Counted from the stretch's first letter, positions 32,704-40,278 are shown. The stretch is 42,127 nt of DNA from Clostridia bacterium (GCA_017448545.1 JAFSLH010000002.1:1-42127); one strand, 5' to 3'. Numbers and translations are program-made. Notes: generated by a model not told the origin, from the letters alone.

Positions 32704-34467
32704 ATGGAAACCATTAACATGAAAATCAACGGGCTTGCTGTAGAAGTCCCCGCCGGTTCTACCATTCTGGAAGCTGCCGAGATCGCGGGCATCCGCATCC
32801 CGACTCTGTGCTACATGAAGCAAATCAACGCCATCGGCGCATGCCGTATGTGCGTTGTCGAAGTCAAGGGCGCGCGCTCGAACCCGGCGGCCTGTCTGCA
32901 GGTCGTTTCCGAGGGGATGGAAGTGCAGACGAATACGCCGGCACTGCGCGAATCCCGCAAAAAGACGATGGAGCTGCTGCTCTCGAACCATCGGCTCGAC
33001 TGCCTCGGCTGCGTCCGCAGCGGCAACTGCGAATTCCAGGCTCTGTCCCAGGAATACGGCTGCGATCCGGACAAGTACGCTCCGCCGACGCCCGTGAAGC
33101 CGGACATTGACGACAGCGCGATCCATCTGATCCGCGACAATTCCAAGTGCGTCCTGTGCCGTCGCTGCGTTGCGGTTTGCAAAGCGAACCAGCACGTCGC
33201 CGTCATCGGCGCGAACGATCGCGGCTTCAAGACCCACATCGGCAGCGCGTTCGATCTGCCGCTGAATCAGACCTCCTGCGTCAACTGCGGTCAGTGCATC
33301 GCGGTCTGCCCGACCGGCGCTTTGACCGAGCGGGACGATACCGACAAGGTCTGGAAGGCGCTCTCGGATCCGTCGAAGCATGTCATCGTCGGTCCGGCTC
33401 CGTCCGTCCGCGCACAGCTCGGCGAAGAATTCGGTCTGCCGATCGGCACGAACGTCGAGGGCAAGCTGATTGCGGCGCTGCGCCGTCTCGGCTTTGACAA
33501 GGTGTTCGACGTCGACCATGCGGCGGACGTCACGATCATGGAGGAAGGCACCGAGCTGCTGCAGCGTCTGACGACCGGCGGCACCCTCCCGATGATCACG
33601 AGCTGCAGCCCCGGCTGGATCAAGTTCTGCGAGCACTACTATCCGGAATTCATTCCGAACCTGTCCACCTGCAAATCGCCGCAAGGCATGTTCGGCGCTC
33701 TGTGCAAAACGTACTATGCCGAAAAGATGGGCATCGACCCGAAGGACATCTTCGTCGTTTCGATCATGCCCTGCACCGCGAAGAAGTTCGAAGCGGCGCG
33801 TCCGGAGCTCGGCAGAAACGGCTTGCCGGATATCGACGTGTCGCTGACGACGCGTGAGCTGGCGCGCATGATCCGCCGCGCGGGCATCGAGTTCAATAAG
33901 CTGCCCGACGAAGTCTGCGATCCGCTGCTCGGCATCGCGTCCGGCGCAGGCCACATCTTCGGCGCGACCGGCGGCGTTATGGAAGCTGCCCTCCGTACCG
34001 TTTACGAGAAGGTCACCGGCGAAACGCTCGAAAAGGTCGAGTTCCATGCGGTCCGCGGCGTCGAAGCCATCAAGGAAGCGGAATACGATCTGAAGGGCAC
34101 CAAGGTCCGCGTTGCGGTCACCAGCGGCCTCGAGAACGCTTCCAAGCTTCTTGACATGGTCAAGAGCGGCGAGAAGACCTACGAGTTCATCGAGGTCATG
34201 GCGTGCCCCGGCGGCTGCGTCAACGGCGGCGGTCAGCCGATTCAGCCCGGCTACATCCGCAACTTCGTCGATCTGCGCAAAGAGCGCGCAGCGGCGCTGT
34301 ACAGCGAGGATGCGGGCATGCAGCTCCGCAAGAGCCATGAGAACCCCGAAGTCAAGGCGATCTACGACGAGTACCTCGGCGAACCGAACAGCCACAAAGC
34401 GCACGAGATTCTGCATACGCATTATACCGAGCGCGGCAAGTTCAAGGGCCTCTATCAGAAGCCGTAA
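32704..34467 (+). CDS. hydA: NADH-dependent [FeFe] hydrogenase catalytic subunit
   Basis: The 587-residue catalytic subunit has a plant-type [2Fe-2S] domain (C36, C47, C50, C64), a His-ligated [4Fe-4S] site (H96, C100, C103, C109), two [4Fe-4S] motifs (C149, C152, C155, C159; C192, C195, C198, C202) and the H-cluster domain. Loop 2 is MPCTAKKFE (C357) and loop 3 is ACPGGCVNGGGQP (C501, C505), both canonical. Loop 1 reads TSCSPGW (C301, S302) instead of the textbook TSCCPGW. It is the last gene of the operon, 12 bases after the flavin subunit and 16 bases before a MITE copy that carries a terminator. H-cluster maturases HydE, HydF and HydG are not in the window. Confidence 0.96.
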   Translation: METINMKINGLAVEVPAGSTILEAAEIAGIRIPTLCYMKQINAIGACRMCVVEVKGARSNPAACLQVVSEGMEVQTNTPALRESRKKTMELLLSNHRLDCLGCVRSGNCEFQALSQEYGCDPDKYAPPTPVKPDIDDSAIHLIRDNSKCVLCRRCVAVCKANQHVAVIGANDRGFKTHIGSAFDLPLNQTSCVNCGQCIAVCPTGALTERDDTDKVWKALSDPSKHVIVGPAPSVRAQLGEEFGLPIGTNVEGKLIAALRRLGFDKVFDVDHAADVTIMEEGTELLQRLTTGGTLPMITSCSPGWIKFCEHYYPEFIPNLSTCKSPQGMFGALCKTYYAEKMGIDPKDIFVVSIMPCTAKKFEAARPELGRNGLPDIDVSLTTRELARMIRRAGIEFNKLPDEVCDPLLGIASGAGHIFGATGGVMEAALRTVYEKVTGETLEKVEFHAVRGVEAIKEAEYDLKGTKVRVAVTSGLENASKLLDMVKSGEKTYEFIEVMACPGGCVNGGGQPIQPGYIRNFVDLRKERAAALYSEDAGMQLRKSHENPEVKAIYDEYLGEPNSHKAHEILHTHYTERGKFKGLYQKP

Positions 34468-34483
34468 TCAATCCCAAAAGCAT

Positions 34484-34703
34484 GGGGCTGTCGCAAAAGG
34501 CGCCAGACCATTTGCGGCAAATTGGAATTGTTTTAACTTGTATGTAGAAAAGGCGGAAAAAATCCGCCTTTTCTCTGATTATATGCCGCAAATTATCCGC
34601 GTTTTCGCCCTCGGCGTAGCGTTAGTACAGCCTTCGGGACGAAAACGCGAATTCTGACTGCCTTATCAACAGCCCCTTACAACGCTCAAAGAGTTTTGAG
34701 ACA
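34484..34703. repeat. MITE-like dispersed repeat, copy 3
   Basis: The left terminal repeat GGGGCTGTCGCAAAA is intact; the right end is GAGACAACG as in copy 1, not GAGACAGCCCC. About ten substitutions separate it from copy 2. In the right-hand stem, GGCATA/TATAGCC of copy 2 is GGCGTA/TACAGCC here, so an A-T pair is replaced by G-C. It fills the space between hydA and the convergent sigma-factor gene. Confidence 0.92.
34548..34572. terminator. Terminator of the hydrogenase operon, carried by MITE copy 3
   Basis: AAAAGGCGGA (34548-34557) pairs with TCCGCCTTTT (34563-34572) around an A5 loop. T-tracts occur on both strands. It is the first strong hairpin after hydA and could also stop transcription coming from the opposite strand. 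Confidence 0.75.
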
Positions 34704-34720
34704 ACGCCTTCCTTGAGGCG

Positions 34721-35986
34721 TTACAGAAGATAGCTTGTGATACAGTCGTACCAGTGGACGTAGGTTAAGCCGTCCACGGTATACCGCTCGTTTTCCGGCA
34801 GCCGTTCGCTCCACGGTTTTTTGCCGGGTTCGATTGCCCAATCGTCGCGGTTGAAGCGCCGCCAAAGGATCGTGCGCCCGTTTTCATCGAGATACTGCTC
34901 GGTCAGAACGCCGCTTTCGTAGGTGTCCGTGTCCATCAGGCAGATCGTGTCAAAGGTCTTGCCGCCGATCGTGACTGCGTACCGCCCGACGACGTCGAGC
35001 ATAAACGGTTGCCGCTGCGTCGTCAGCGTCCGATCCTGCTTGCGGATCAGCCCTTTTTGCACGGGATGCGTTTCATTGCCGCAGTTGTCCGGCCCGAAGC
35101 CCCAGTTCTGCAGGAATTCGTCGCCGTCCAAAAACGTCCGGAACCGCTTCACGCCGTCCTCAATGTGGCTTTCCGCCAGGATGCGGCAGTGCGTGTCCGT
35201 CAGCTGGACGACGAAGCGACGGTTGTCGGTTTCGCCCATGGTATCGGTTTCGACGGCTTCGATCTCTACGCCTTCCAGTCCGTGCACGGCGGCGCGGCCG
35301 GAAACGGTCATGGTATACGACTCCATCCGCTTGCGCGACGGCAGATCATAGATCGCCCAGCAAAGCCGCTCTCCGGGCTTCGGAACGACGAACCAGCCCG
35401 TCATTTCTTCCCAGCAGACGGCGAACGGTTCGCGCGCGTCCGGCTCGATCCGGTAATCCGGCAGCAGCGCCGGCATCGTGTGCTGCATTGTTTTCATGGG
35501 ATTTCCCCCTTTCGGTTGGTAAGGATACTGTTCCTTGAAGTGCTTTTTCGCCTGAAACAGGCGGCTCTTGACGGTTCCGAGCGGAATGCCGAGCCGCTTC
35601 GCGATCTCCGCCTGCGGCAGTTCCCGGAAGAAATAGAGGTACAGGATCTGCTTGTCCCGATCGCCGAGCTTTTCCAGCGTTTCCCGCACGACCGTTTCCG
35701 TCCGTACGCCGTGCAGCCCCATCGTGACGGCGCGTTCTTCAAGCGATTCGAGCGGAATCTCCATGCGCTTTGCCTGCCGCCGGAAATAGTCGTTGCACTT
35801 GTTCCGCGCAATACCGATGATCCATGGCTTGAACGCATCCGCATTCGAAAGCGTGCCGAACCCGACAAACGATGCCGTATATACGTCCGACAGGACGTCC
35901 TCCGCGTCGTGCGGATTCCCGATCCGAAACCGAACAAATCGCTCAACGGCCGATCGGTTTTCCTGCAGCAGTTCGGAAAACTCCAT
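34721..35986 (-). CDS. ECF sigma factor with a long C-terminal extension
   Basis: The 421-residue product begins with sigma-70 region 2 (about 10-75; PHDAEDVLSDVYTASF, FKPWIIGIARNKCNDYFRR) and region 4 (about 100-155; LPQAEIAKRLGIPLGTVKSRL), typical of ECF sigma factors. Residues 164-421 form an extension I do not recognise; it has no membrane segment and is rich in Trp, Tyr and acidic residues. The start at 35986 is fixed by AGGAGG seven bases upstream; an ATG at 36025 has no ribosome site. At the domain boundary an in-frame ATG (35497) has AAAGGGGG seven bases upstream, so the extension may also be made as a separate 258-residue protein. An ECF-like promoter precedes the gene. Confidence 0.85.
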   Translation of the reverse strand: MEFSELLQENRSAVERFVRFRIGNPHDAEDVLSDVYTASFVGFGTLSNADAFKPWIIGIARNKCNDYFRRQAKRMEIPLESLEERAVTMGLHGVRTETVVRETLEKLGDRDKQILYLYFFRELPQAEIAKRLGIPLGTVKSRLFQAKKHFKEQYPYQPKGGNPMKTMQHTMPALLPDYRIEPDAREPFAVCWEEMTGWFVVPKPGERLCWAIYDLPSRKRMESYTMTVSGRAAVHGLEGVEIEAVETDTMGETDNRRFVVQLTDTHCRILAESHIEDGVKRFRTFLDGDEFLQNWGFGPDNCGNETHPVQKGLIRKQDRTLTTQRQPFMLDVVGRYAVTIGGKTFDTICLMDTDTYESGVLTEQYLDENGRTILWRRFNRDDWAIEPGKKPWSERLPENERYTVDGLTYVHWYDCITSYLL

Positions 35987-36032
35987 GGCGCTCCCTCCTT
36001 TCTTTTGCTCTGAAACCGGTTTCACTGATACA

Positions 36033-36057
36033 GTCGTATCTGTGCCCCGAAAGGTTC
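36033..36057 (-). promoter_or_regulatory. Possible ECF-type autoregulatory promoter
   Basis: On the minus strand, GAACC (36057-36053) is followed after 16 bases by CGAC (36036-36033). This resembles the GAAC-N16-CGTC-like promoters many ECF factors use for themselves. There is no good sigma-A promoter nearby. Confidence 0.4.
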
Positions 36058-36077
36058 ATCCCGAAAAAAAGAATATC

Positions 36078-36110
36078 AAAAAAGAGAATACCGGAGCGAA
36101 AACTCCGGTA
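36078..36110 (-). terminator. Intrinsic terminator after the DUF695/RraB gene
   Basis: On the minus strand TACCGGAG-TTTTCG-CTCCGGTA (36110-36089) is followed by TTCTCTTTTTT. Confidence 0.85.
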
Positions 36111-36165
36111 GTTTGTCAGTGATTACCATTGCGGCCTCGACGAAAAACTGGTTTTCGTCGGAATG

Positions 36166-36903
36166 TCAGTGTCGCTCGATGAATTCCGCGTCGAGGCCGT
36201 CTAGGATGCCGTCGAATTGGACGGCGGAACGGATCGCGCGGGTCGTGCAGCGATTCAGGTCCGGCAGCCGCAGCGTCGAGAATCCGTGGATCGAAACGCG
36301 ATACGGGTGCGTCGGATGGTCGATCGTTTCGCTGACGCCGACGGAGAGCCCGATGCGGGGGAGCGTGTGAATGAAATTCTCGCGCCCCTCAAACGTCGGA
36401 AACGCCATCAGCATTTCAACGCGCCGCACGCAGTCGATGTCGCCGCCGTGCGCAACCACGTTTTGCACATACTCGGCGTTTTCCACGGACTGCAGCTTTG
36501 CGTCGTCGGGGAAGAGGAACCGGTAGTACGTTTTATAGTGCGGTTCTTCCACCTGCCCGTACGTCGTGCGGAGCCGCGTCTCGGCACGGCACAGCGCGGA
36601 CGCGCGATTCAGCAGCGAGGGATCGTCGGCATAAAAGTAGTACTGCCGAAGCGCCGGCGCTTCCAGAAAGCCGACGTGGATCGCATTCCCCTGCAGCGCG
36701 TCCTGCAGCGCAAGATACAGATCAGCCAGGCTCTTTTCTTCCTGCCGCGAGAATGTTTCCGCCTTGGGGTTACGCGGCGCGCAGGCGATGTAGATCAGGT
36801 GTGAATAGGCGAGCGTCGGCAGCAGCTGCCAATACTGCAGGTCCACCTGCACCCAGATCGGCTGCTGCTCCCATTCCCACTCGTACCGCAGCCAATCACT
36901 CAT
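36166..36903 (-). CDS. DUF695/RraB-like domain protein
   Basis: The 245-residue protein has an N-terminal DUF695-like region (about 1-130; WEWEQQPIWVQVDL, HVGFLEAPALRQYYFY) and a C-terminal RraB-like region (about 140-240; EYVQNVVAHGGDIDCVRRVEM, YRVSIHGFSTLRLPDLN). RraB inhibits RNase E in E. coli, but clostridia usually lack RNase E, so the target is unclear. The gene overlaps the end of alaS by eight bases and has no clear ribosome site of its own, which suggests translational coupling. A terminator lies downstream. Confidence 0.75.
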   Translation of the reverse strand: MSDWLRYEWEWEQQPIWVQVDLQYWQLLPTLAYSHLIYIACAPRNPKAETFSRQEEKSLADLYLALQDALQGNAIHVGFLEAPALRQYYFYADDPSLLNRASALCRAETRLRTTYGQVEEPHYKTYYRFLFPDDAKLQSVENAEYVQNVVAHGGDIDCVRRVEMLMAFPTFEGRENFIHTLPRIGLSVGVSETIDHPTHPYRVSIHGFSTLRLPDLNRCTTRAIRSAVQFDGILDGLDAEFIERH

Positions 36904-38692
36904 GCGTCAGAACGGCCTTGATACGGCGCACACCGCTGGAGGATGCTTCTTCCTTCAGGATATGGAAGTGACCGAGGTCGCCGGTATTCTTGGCGTGCGG
37001 GCCGCCGCAGATTTCCTTCGAGAATCGGCCCATCGTGTAGACCTTGACCTTCTCGCCGTACTTGCTTTCGAACAGACCGATCGCGCCCTGCTCCTTGGCT
37101 TCCTTCACGGTCATCTCCTCGCAGGTAATCGGAACCTTCGCGGCGATCGCTTCGTTCACGAGCTTTTCTACCTCGGCGAGCTCTTCCGGCGTGACCTTGC
37201 GGCCGAAGCTGAAGTCAAAGCGCAGCCGTTCGGCGGTGATGTTGCTGCCCTTCTGCGCAACGGAATCGTCGTGCAGTACCTTGCGCAGCGCGGCGTGCAT
37301 CAGGTGCGTTGCGGAATGCAGCGCGGCCGTCGCTTCGCTGTGGTCGGCCAGACCGCCCTTGAACCGCTGTTCTGCGCCGGCCTGCGACTTCTTCTGATGC
37401 TCCTCGAACGCGGCGCGGAAGCCCTCCACGTCCACGGTATAGCCCTGTTCCTCGGCGAGCTCCATCGTGAACTCGATCGGAAAGCCGTAGGTGTCGTACA
37501 GATGGAACGCGTTGACGCCGTCGATCTGCTTGCCTTCGAGCGAATGCGTCAGCTTGCCGAATTCGCGGATGCCCTTCTTCAGCGTGTCTGCAAACCGGTT
37601 CTCCTCCTTGCGCAGCTCGGAGACGATCTTGTCGTGGTTCTCCTTTAGTTCGTTGTAGAACTCGCCGTACGTTTCGATGACCTTCTCCGCGATCGTGCAG
37701 AGCGCATAGCGCGGCATGCCGAGCTGCGAAGCGTAGCGAATGCTGCGGCGGATCAACCGGCGCAGGATATAGCCCTGGTCGACGTTCGACGGCGTGACGC
37801 CGCGCTGGTCGCCGAGAATGAACGTCGCGCAGCGGATGTGATCCGCGACGATGCGGAACGCGCGCGTCGTTTCGGGATTGTCGCGATAGCCCTTGTGCGA
37901 AAGCTCCGCAATCAGCGCAATGATGCCGGAGAATGCGTCGGTATCGAACACGCTCTCCACGCCCTGCAGCGTCGCGACCGTGCGGTCAAGACCCATGCCG
38001 GTATCGACGTTCTTCTGCTTCAGCGGTTCGAAAACGCCGTCCGCAACCTTGTTGTACTCCATGAACACGTTGTTCCAGATCTCCAGATACTTATGGCAGC
38101 TGCAGCCGGCTTTGCAGTCCAGGCCGCAGGGCTCTGCGCCGGTATCGTAGAAAATCTCGGTGTCCGGGCCGCACGGGCCGGTCTGACCGGCGGGGCCCCA
38201 CCAATTATGCTTCTTCGGCAGATACACGATGTGCGACGGATCGACGCCCATCTCCACCCAGCGATCGTGCGCAACCGTATCGCGCGGCGCGTCCTTGTCG
38301 CCTTCGAAGCAGGTGAAGAACAGTTTTTCCTTCGGGATGCCGAGCCACTTTTCGTCGGTCAGAAACTCCCAGGAATACGCGATGCTCTCGGCCTTGAAAT
38401 AGTCGCCGAGCGACCAGTTGCCGAGCATCTCGAAAAACGTGCAGTGCGATGCGTCGCCGACTTCGTCGATATCGCCGGTGCGGACGCACTTCTGCACGTC
38501 GCAAAGACGGGTGCCCATCGGGTGCTTTTCGCCCATCAGGTACGGAACCAGCGGGTGCATGCCCGCGGTGGTGAACAGAACGGTGGGATCGTTCTCCGGG
38601 ATCAGCGATGCGGACGAAATGACCGTATGCCCCTTGGAACGGAAGAAATCGAGATACAGCGAACGCAGCTCTCGACTTGTTAATGAACGCAT
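36896..38692 (-). CDS. alaS: Short alanyl-tRNA synthetase lacking the C-terminal domain
   Basis: The 598-residue enzyme has the class II aminoacylation core from SRELRSLYLDFFRSKGH, including NDPTVLFTTAGMHPLVPYL, then the tRNA-recognition helical region and an editing domain with the zinc motifs H459-SAT-H463 and C562-GGP-H566. It ends right after the editing domain (SSSGVRRIKAVL), whereas typical bacterial AlaRS has about 870 residues with a coiled-coil and C-Ala domain. This is a natural short form or a second AlaRS copy; no frameshift or remnant of the missing part is seen downstream. The start at 38692 has AGGAGG six bases upstream. Its promoter is TTGACA/TAAAAT at 38749-38721. Confidence 0.92.
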   Translation of the reverse strand: MRSLTSRELRSLYLDFFRSKGHTVISSASLIPENDPTVLFTTAGMHPLVPYLMGEKHPMGTRLCDVQKCVRTGDIDEVGDASHCTFFEMLGNWSLGDYFKAESIAYSWEFLTDEKWLGIPKEKLFFTCFEGDKDAPRDTVAHDRWVEMGVDPSHIVYLPKKHNWWGPAGQTGPCGPDTEIFYDTGAEPCGLDCKAGCSCHKYLEIWNNVFMEYNKVADGVFEPLKQKNVDTGMGLDRTVATLQGVESVFDTDAFSGIIALIAELSHKGYRDNPETTRAFRIVADHIRCATFILGDQRGVTPSNVDQGYILRRLIRRSIRYASQLGMPRYALCTIAEKVIETYGEFYNELKENHDKIVSELRKEENRFADTLKKGIREFGKLTHSLEGKQIDGVNAFHLYDTYGFPIEFTMELAEEQGYTVDVEGFRAAFEEHQKKSQAGAEQRFKGGLADHSEATAALHSATHLMHAALRKVLHDDSVAQKGSNITAERLRFDFSFGRKVTPEELAEVEKLVNEAIAAKVPITCEEMTVKEAKEQGAIGLFESKYGEKVKVYTMGRFSKEICGGPHAKNTGDLGHFHILKEEASSSGVRRIKAVLTHE

Positions 38693-38720
38693 AAATTGCC
38701 TCCTATTTGATATCATTCCT

Positions 38721-38749
38721 ATTTTAATGAAAAGCGGGAAGCTTGTCAA
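38721..38749 (-). promoter_or_regulatory. alaS promoter
   Basis: On the minus strand TTGACA (38749-38744), 17-base spacer, TAAAAT (38726-38721). Confidence 0.82.
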
Positions 38750-38762
38750 CAAGAAGCTTCCC
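38736..38762 (-). promoter_or_regulatory. Perfect inverted repeat over the alaS -35 region
   Basis: GGGAAGCTT and AAGCTTCCC form perfect nine-base arms around nine bases that contain part of the -35 box. It also lies 26 bases after the stop codon of the upstream transporter-kinase gene, so it may be a weak terminator, an operator, or both. Confidence 0.6.
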
Positions 38763-38787
38763 GGAACGCGTAAAAAACAAGGATTTC

Positions 38788-40212
38788 TTACTGCAGCGCA
38801 GCGCCGATCGCGGTCACATACGCCGCGCGGTCGGAATACACGAACCGGATTCCGTGCAGGGCGGCGACCTCGGAGAGCGCGTCCTCGGCCAGCTTGCCGT
38901 GCTCCAGAATCGAGCCGCAGACGAACACCGTGCGGACGAAGTGATGCTTCGCCGCAAACGCCGCCATCACGCCGATGCTCTGAAAGACCACGTTATAGAG
39001 GCCGTGGGCGAGCGCTTCGTCGGAAGCCGTACCGGCCTTGGCAAGGTTCGCGACCGTCGTTTCGGGCTTCAGGTTCGAGATCGTGCCGCGGCAAACGTCC
39101 CGGAGCGTCAGGTCGACCTCCTCCAGCACGCCCGCTTCCGCCATCGCGGCAACCTCATCGGGAACGTACCGGCCGAACAGCCGCTCCGAAAGCCCCTTCA
39201 GCATCCCGCCGCCGACGCCGGTTCCGCCGATATGGAAAACGGAGAACGGCGTAACGCGCACGAACGACGTGCCGGTGCCGACGCTGCAAACGATCAGATT
39301 CCGCTTCCGGGTCAGAAGCTGCGCCCCTTTGCCGAGCGAGCGGAACTCTCCGACGCGTACGGTCGGGATGCCGCACAGATCGTGCGAAAGCATCGAAGCG
39401 CCGACGCCGGTCACGCAGATTTTTTTCAGCTTCGGCAGCGCCATTTCCGAAATCGCCTGCTCCAGATCGACGTTCTGGCCGATCCGCGCCGTCCATTCAA
39501 TCCGCTCGCCGCGCAGCAGCGCGACTTTTGTTGCCGAAGTGCCGATGTCAATGCCGAGCACACGTGCCCGCGGCACGAGCGCATATCCGACGCCGACCGC
39601 CGCCAGCGCGCCGATAACAAGCTCCGGGATCCCGTTTGTTAAAACGACTGTTCCGATCACAGACAGCAGCCACGCCATCGCGTTTTCGGGCGCTGTGCCG
39701 CCTGCAAAGACGGCCGCCACATACTGCCGACCGATCAGCAGGTACGTCAGCCCGAGCACCAGCACGGTCGTGACCGCGCTGCCCGCCGCGCCGGCAAGCG
39801 CATAGGCCAGTCCGTCGCGTCCCTGCATCCGCTTGACCAGGCGGCAGACCTCACCGGCCACAACGCCGATCAGAATCCGCGGCACGAAGCAGATCAGAAG
39901 ACTCCAGCCGCTGCCGGAGATTTCGCCGAGCTGGCAGAACGGCGTAAACATAAACGCCGTCGGGTTCGCGGGCTGCACGAACGTCCAGTACAGGAAGCTG
40001 AGCAGACCGAACACAAACCCCATAAACGCGCCCTCCGCCGTGCCGAGCACGACGGCTGCAACGATGACCGGAATATGGCCGAGCGTCGCGGCGATCGGGC
40101 CGATCTGAATCGTTCCGAGCGGGGTAAACGCGATAATCGCTTCGAGCGCGACGAGCACGGCAAGCTCCGTCAGCCGCTTGATGCGATCCCGATTGGAAAC
40201 CTTTAACTGCAT
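38788..40212 (-). CDS. Fusion of ECF-transporter S component and type II pantothenate kinase
   Basis: The 474-residue protein joins two enzymes of one pathway. Residues 1-212 form a six-helix ECF S component of the pantothenate (PanT-like) kind (FTPLGTIQIGPIAATLGHIPV; PANPTAFMFTPFCQ). Residues 217-474 are a CoaW-type kinase: GIDIGTSATK (220-229), CSVGTGTSFV, GGTGVGGGML and an FVCGSIL segment near the end; the length fits a complete kinase. The kinase identity, which I rate higher than the S-component ligand, argues that the transported vitamin is pantothenate. Both active parts appear intact. GGAGG lies six bases before the start at 40212. The energising EcfA/EcfT proteins must be encoded elsewhere. 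Confidence 0.88.
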   Translation of the reverse strand: MQLKVSNRDRIKRLTELAVLVALEAIIAFTPLGTIQIGPIAATLGHIPVIVAAVVLGTAEGAFMGFVFGLLSFLYWTFVQPANPTAFMFTPFCQLGEISGSGWSLLICFVPRILIGVVAGEVCRLVKRMQGRDGLAYALAGAAGSAVTTVLVLGLTYLLIGRQYVAAVFAGGTAPENAMAWLLSVIGTVVLTNGIPELVIGALAAVGVGYALVPRARVLGIDIGTSATKVALLRGERIEWTARIGQNVDLEQAISEMALPKLKKICVTGVGASMLSHDLCGIPTVRVGEFRSLGKGAQLLTRKRNLIVCSVGTGTSFVRVTPFSVFHIGGTGVGGGMLKGLSERLFGRYVPDEVAAMAEAGVLEEVDLTLRDVCRGTISNLKPETTVANLAKAGTASDEALAHGLYNVVFQSIGVMAAFAAKHHFVRTVFVCGSILEHGKLAEDALSEVAALHGIRFVYSDRAAYVTAIGAALQ

Positions 40213-40243
40213 GAGAATCCTCCAGTAAGAGAGTCGTTTCAGT

Positions 40244-40278
40244 ATCAAAATGACCACCGGTTCGGTGGTCATTTTGAT
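40244..40278 (-). terminator. Terminator of tRNA-Leu
   Basis: A perfect 15-bp stem, ATCAAAATGACCACC (40244-40258) with GGTGGTCATTTTGAT (40264-40278), starts two bases after the tRNA 3' end on the minus strand. The 3' arm contains TTTT. It also separates the tRNA from the transporter-kinase gene. Confidence 0.8.

Noticed and set aside
30892-34422. A 1176-codon open frame on the minus strand opposite hydB and hydA
   Set aside because: It is a product of high GC and strong codon bias on the opposite strand; the plus strand encodes two complete, motif-rich hydrogenase subunits.
34738-36040. Identical 13-mer TGATACAGTCGTA near both ends of the sigma-factor gene, as possible insertion repeats
   Set aside because: Matches of this length are expected by chance several times in 42 kb, and one copy is plain coding sequence.
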